Below, piece after piece: positions 60,233 through 64,000 of a stretch of DNA of 64,000 bases. This stretch comes from Cylicocyclus nassatus (lineage: Eukaryota > Nematoda > Chromadorea > Rhabditida > Strongylidae). Every line of letters begins with the position of its first letter. The stretch's first letter is position 1. A program made the position numbers and the translations under genes. The stretch covers positions 32,243,441 to 32,307,440 of the forward strand of contig CATQJL010000316.1 of NCBI GenBank assembly GCA_958299035.1. The letters run 5' to 3'. Under the pieces are notes generated by a model, which worked only from the letters and a program-made list of their open reading frames with translations, searched no databases and was not told the origin of the DNA.

Positions 60233-61353
60233 CAGGGTTGAGCAAGAGGTCAGGCACAAGTCTTTCCAAAACGACCCCCCCCCCCCAGTGAAAGCCCCTA
60301 AACGACCCCTCTGCTTCACCTCCAGGACCTCAGGCTGTGTTAATTCGAAGAGATCAGCCGTTTTTGGGAAGTTCTTGTTTTTTGGAGGTCTGTAGGTCGA
60401 CTTTCTGCGATTGCACAGCACACGCAACTAGACGGCAAGTTTTGGATTTTGGATAGCCCTACTTTTAGAGCTATAATTCCCACAGGGGTGTATTGTTTGG
60501 CTCCAAATTTGCAGTATTGCAAGAAGAGGCTTTGAGTTCAATACTCATAGCAGAAATGGAGCGATTTTTAGATTTTGAAAACAAGTTAATCGGGTCAGGC
60601 GCAACCCCTCAAAAGCTCAGGCGGCCTGACCTTTTATGGGGTTGCGCCTGACCCGATTAACTTTATCATTGAAGAAGCTTTTTTATTCAAGTTTTGTGTC
60701 AATCGCTAGCACAACCCTCGAAGATTCCACAGTAAGTGTTTGGAGTTGATTCGACTTGTTTCGGCCTTGTGGTAATCCGTGGAGTTGAAGCAGTCATGGA
60801 GAAAAACGCGCCGGTCGGAATTTTGGCATTATTTCTTACTCCACTATTTGCAAGCGATACAGAGCGCGATTTTTAGCCTAGACTAGTAGGGAACAATACT
60901 TTGTTACGAGTACAAAAAAATTGACTTTTCTCACTTTTGAAAACAAGTTAATCATGTTTGAAAATCACGCTCTTTAGTCGTTGAGAAACACTAGATAATG
61001 CAGTAAATAATGGTTTGTAGGTCTCATAGAGGTAATTTGACGTGCTCGGAAATGATACCATTTCACACAGCAAGCTTCCTTGATGAATTTATAATATGTC
61101 AAGGTAGAAGATGAAGATTTGAGTTTTGGCCGAAACTTCGATTGTGGAATCAATCAGTATGCTGTTTAAGACCGTTCATTCCTTCAGTACTGGTGAGGTC
61201 GCGATATCCAGTAAACTAGCGCTTTTCTTCTTCACCTTAATCGTAGTGTCTCCTCAATCGAACGAATTCGATTCCTAATCACGACCCCCCTCCCTCTTCT
61301 TACCCCAGTACGACCCCCCAGGTCGGGCGCGCCTGACCCCACGCTCAACCCTG
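60233..61353. mobile_element. hAT-type non-autonomous element, 1121 bp
   Basis: Terminal inverted repeats begin CAGGGTTGAGC and share GGTCAGGC a few bases further in. The 8-bp target duplication GTCATATT occurs exactly at 60225-60232 and 61354-61361. A CAGGG terminus with 8-bp duplication is characteristic of the hAT superfamily. No hAT transposase motif was found. The element includes a perfect 24-bp inverted repeat at 60585-60661 and several C tracts. Confidence 0.85.
60585..60661. repeat. Perfect 24-bp inverted repeat within the hAT-type element
   Basis: Arms 60585-60608 and 60638-60661 are exact complements (core ATCGGGTCAGGCGCAACCCC) around a 29-base spacer that itself contains GCTCAGGCGGCCTGAC. 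The GGGTCAGGCGC core resembles the subterminal region of the surrounding element. Confidence 0.9.
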
Positions 61354-61361
61354 GTCATATT

Positions 61362-61942
61362 CAAAAGGGGGGGGGGGGGGTGGTGCAGGAGGAACCAAAT
61401 GGCTGCCGCCCGTATTACAGGATATAATAAATTGCGCGAGCGCTGTGAAGGATATTTTAGCAAGAATACAATAAAACTTGGTAAGAATATCTTTTAGGAA
61501 CAATCTTTATAACTTTGCTCGAAAGTAACTAAAAAATTTGGAAAATAGATTTTTAATTGAATTTGGAGGGTGCATCAGTATTATTGAGCGTAAAAGTAAA
61601 TCAAACTTCGAATCGTAGAGTTGAAAAATCAAATTCATTATAGAAACTACTCTGCTTGTGAACTTTGGAGCTCTAATTTTCAAAGATAGGTTTCATTCAA
61701 AATTTATTCTTTTTTTTTGAGATAAAGGTATGGTTTGTCTTTTAAGTCGATAAACCAGGTGCAATCAAAACGTCACAGAAAAAATCTAGTGGCTTGTATG
61801 CTGCACTATGCTCGTCTCGTATCTTCACTTCCTAGCTCCAATTCTGAGTCTTTTCGAAATTTCATATGTTTGGATAAAGCTGTTTCGGTGATACTCTCGG
61901 TGTCGCTAAAGCGACCTTGAAGGAAAATATGATTAGATCTTT
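61362..61942. other. No gene recognised
   Basis: It starts with a G tract (about 61368-61380) and continues AT-rich up to the presumed LTR boundary. Confidence 0.4.
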
Positions 61943-62154
61943 TGTATATATATTGTTTTATTTATATTTCACTGTTTGTTTCGATAAAACCTTTTTTATG
62001 TAAGATCATTATACCGCAATGGAAGAAATCGGATAGACAAGTGAACAAGTCAGTCTCCCCATCATATCATTCCCTTGACTACAGAACCTCATTTGGCCGA
62101 TCTCATTAACATATCAGTTGATAATGATTACATATACAGTCAACAATGATCGGG

Positions 62155-62162
62155 TATAAATA
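62155..62162 (+). promoter_or_regulatory. TATA box of the BEL/Pao LTR
   Basis: TATAAATA within CGGGTATAAATACTG, about 160 bp before AATAAA. Placement matches a U3 promoter and an R region between the two signals. Confidence 0.6.
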
Positions 62163-62318
62163 CTGTTGGGTGAGTTAGGTGGGTTAGGCTTCTACAAGTT
62201 CATTCCACAAGTTGGGAGGTCATCCGAAGTTCTCCACAAGTTCTCCGTAAGAAGCAACATCATCACAAGTTCGGTAGGACTCTACTCTTTGTGTGTCGAC
62301 TAACTTGTGTTCTATAGT

Positions 62319-62324
62319 AATAAA
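62319..62324 (+). promoter_or_regulatory. LTR poly(A) signal
   Basis: AATAAA in the LTR, 85 bp before the inferred LTR end, consistent with the R/U5 region. Confidence 0.5.
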
Positions 62325-62411
62325 GTTTCTCGTTACCTTGAGGTAGCACACATTTCGAGACTAAGACCCGCGTGGCAGCATATTGGGCTACACATATATA
62401 TTTTCTACAAG

Positions 62412-62423
62412 TGGTGCATCGGC
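62412..62423 (+). other. Primer-binding site complementary to tRNA-Gly
   Basis: TGGTGCATCGGC is complementary to CCA plus the 3' acceptor bases of a typical eukaryotic tRNA-Gly(GCC) ending GCCGATGCA. It lies two bases after the LTR end, where LTR elements prime minus-strand synthesis. Confidence 0.7.
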
Positions 62424-62644
62424 TTAAAAGAAGAAGACTACTTTCAGTACCAGGTTAGTTCAAACGAACAAGTTTTGCGCAGCTGTTTCTCCAAGTTCTC
62501 TACAAGTGGTCCAGCTATTCGTAGCATACCGCAGTTATAAATTAGCTCGGAGTTCAGCGCATATATCCCCACTTCCCATTTTGAGCACAAATTCCCTACA
62601 AGTAGTCGATAGTAGGCGCCATCTAAATCACAACTTTGCTCAAG

Positions 62645-64000
62645 ATGTCGATGAAAACCACGGTTTCCAAACGAATGCTGACTCAATACTCCAACAAGTT
62701 AGACAAAATCATTTCACAGTTCAAAGAAGAAGGAGTACACAAGCTTAGTACTTCCGAAACCGAATCAAAAACCATGGCCCAAGCGAGAGGCTACATCCAA
62801 CGCCTGGAGGAAGCCATTGGCACTATCGAAGCTGCCACCTCCAAGGTCGAATACGCTCTTCAAGAGTACGGATCTTTGAGTCAGCCGGAACCGAACGAGC
62901 CAGAAGACTTCGAAGAGTACGTCACAAAAGCGGAGTCGTCTCTTGCAATTGCATTTGACTATGTGCTCACACTACAAGGCCGAAGTCGCGCTCTAAGAAC
63001 AAGTATTACTAAGACAACCTCAAATCAGCATGAGGAACAGTGCGCCATTACGAACGTTCAGGCAAAGAAAGTGGAACTTCCTGTTATACCCATACCTTCG
63101 TTTGGAGGAGACATATGGGAATGGGACAACTTCTGGGAACTTTTTAGTACCAGCGTCCACTCACAAGACGTACCGGAGCTATACAAATTCCATTATCTTC
63201 TTAACGCTTTGAAAGGAGAAGCTCGGGAGTCAGTCAAGAAATTCCAGATTACAAGTGAAAACTACTCGAAAGTAGTAAACTTTCTCCTTCACAAATATGG
63301 GAATCGAAAAGAAGTCATACAACGTCTCATCAAGAAATTTGAAGAATGTTCTCCGAAATCGACTTCTCTGAAAGATCAAAGACCTCTTCTCGAACAACTG
63401 CAAGCGATTATGGCTCAATTGGAACATAAGGGAGAAAATGTTGATGGTCAATGGATACAAAAACAAGTGTTGTCAAAATTCCCTGTATATATCCAACGTA
63501 ACGTTCTAACGAAGAAACAAGCTATGGAGAAACAAACACCGTTTCAAATGCAGGATCTCCTGAATTTCATTGATGAAGTCATAGCTTGCGAAGAGATGGT
63601 ATCCTTATTCACAAGCAAAGAAACTCAACAAGCACAAGCTAGTCCTGTGAAGACAAAAACGCAAAAAGGACTCGCTCAGGATTACATTCGAGTGTGCATG
63701 TACTGCGGCGAAAATCACAAGTCCATCATGTGCACAAAGTACTCATCCCCAAGGACACGTTCACAATACCTACGGGACCACAATTTGTGTCTAATCTGCG
63801 CATCTCCGAAGCATACGAGCACCCAGTGCCTGAAGCGTAAGTGCTTCAACTGCCAAGGACCACATCACACGTCATGTTGTTTTGCTAAGGCACCCGTGGA
63901 TACGACCTCATCACAGTTAGAAAACAGAGTGACTCAGAAGAACACTGAAAAACAAGTGCGATCAAAAACCTTTCCACGAATGAAACCGGCAAAAGAAGTA
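62645..64000 (+). CDS. BEL/Pao retrotransposon Gag (open to the window edge, 452 codons)
   Basis: ATG 62645 (MSMKTTVSKRMLTQYSNKLD) opens a frame with no stop up to 64000, so the protein is partial. Residues about 1-110 are helical. From about 148 comes IPIPSFGGDIWEWDNFWELF, then KFHYLLNALKGEARESV, the DUF1759-type Gag core of BEL/Pao elements. Three zinc knuckles follow at about 352-415: CMYCGENHKSIMC, CLICASPKHTSTQC, and CFNCQGPHHTSCC. A region before protease should follow beyond the window. The absence of any stop or frameshift, with LTR and primer site in place, suggests a young, possibly active copy. The start was chosen as the first ATG of the frame after the LTR that leads into the open frame. 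Confidence 0.93.
   Translation, partial: MSMKTTVSKRMLTQYSNKLDKIISQFKEEGVHKLSTSETESKTMAQARGYIQRLEEAIGTIEAATSKVEYALQEYGSLSQPEPNEPEDFEEYVTKAESSLAIAFDYVLTLQGRSRALRTSITKTTSNQHEEQCAITNVQAKKVELPVIPIPSFGGDIWEWDNFWELFSTSVHSQDVPELYKFHYLLNALKGEARESVKKFQITSENYSKVVNFLLHKYGNRKEVIQRLIKKFEECSPKSTSLKDQRPLLEQLQAIMAQLEHKGENVDGQWIQKQVLSKFPVYIQRNVLTKKQAMEKQTPFQMQDLLNFIDEVIACEEMVSLFTSKETQQAQASPVKTKTQKGLAQDYIRVCMYCGENHKSIMCTKYSSPRTRSQYLRDHNLCLICASPKHTSTQCLKRKCFNCQGPHHTSCCFAKAPVDTTSSQLENRVTQKNTEKQVRSKTFPRMKPAKEV

Larger units (their letters stand above)
61943..62409 (+). repeat. 5' long terminal repeat of a BEL/Pao element (boundaries inferred)
   Basis: The right edge (TTCTACA, 62409) is fixed by the primer-binding site two bases later. 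The left edge is a guess based on a matching TGTA...TACA pair. Inside are a TATA box (TATAAATA, 62155-62162), a poly(A) signal (AATAAA, 62319-62324) and several ACAAGTTC repeats in between. The partner LTR is outside the window, so the length cannot be confirmed. Confidence 0.55.

Overview
This window looks like nematode nuclear DNA, AT-rich and mostly non-coding. The evidence is a 22-exon gene of the Patched-related (PTR) sterol-sensing-domain family, a spliced globin of the nematode type, many introns near 50 nt, a likely trans-splice acceptor directly before a start codon, and a BEL/Pao retrotransposon of the kind common in nematodes. No species can be named. Exon joins below were worked out by hand from splice sites and phase; no alignment or RNA evidence was available.

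Layout. 1-6 kb: a decayed BEL/Pao pol end (integrase tail plus the DUF5641-type domain), a mariner-type MITE, three 257-bp tandem repeats with an internal palindrome, and a GC-rich degenerate gag-like stretch. 6-30 kb: mainly AT-rich DNA with MITEs, foldbacks, a three-copy short hairpin repeat (17-20 kb), a possible LINE endonuclease scrap, long TA-rich tracts and an isolated GC-rich island (29.9 kb). 30-38 kb: another TIR element, a few weak coding scraps, a dense cluster of G/C homopolymers and a 251-bp foldback. 38.5-45.7 kb: the PTR-family gene on the + strand, 876 residues, with a skipped or alternative 60-nt exon enclosed by inverted repeats. 46-52 kb: a foldback, a non-autonomous Helitron and a long-TIR element holding a perfect 28-bp hairpin. 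52.8-53.5 kb: the globin gene on the - strand with its poly(A) signal; a nested pair of mariner-type elements lies just upstream of its first visible exon. 55.9-59.5 kb: a foldback and two more Helitrons. 60.2-61.4 kb: a hAT-type element with an 8-bp target duplication. 61.9-64.0 kb: the 5' part of an apparently intact BEL/Pao element (LTR, tRNA-Gly primer site, open gag) that runs off the window.

Only two host genes are well supported. They share no obvious pathway: one encodes a 12-pass membrane protein probably acting in lipid/sterol handling or cuticle and trafficking processes, the other a haem protein. Most of the rest of the recognisable sequence is mobile DNA, with at least one nested insertion that orders two events in time.
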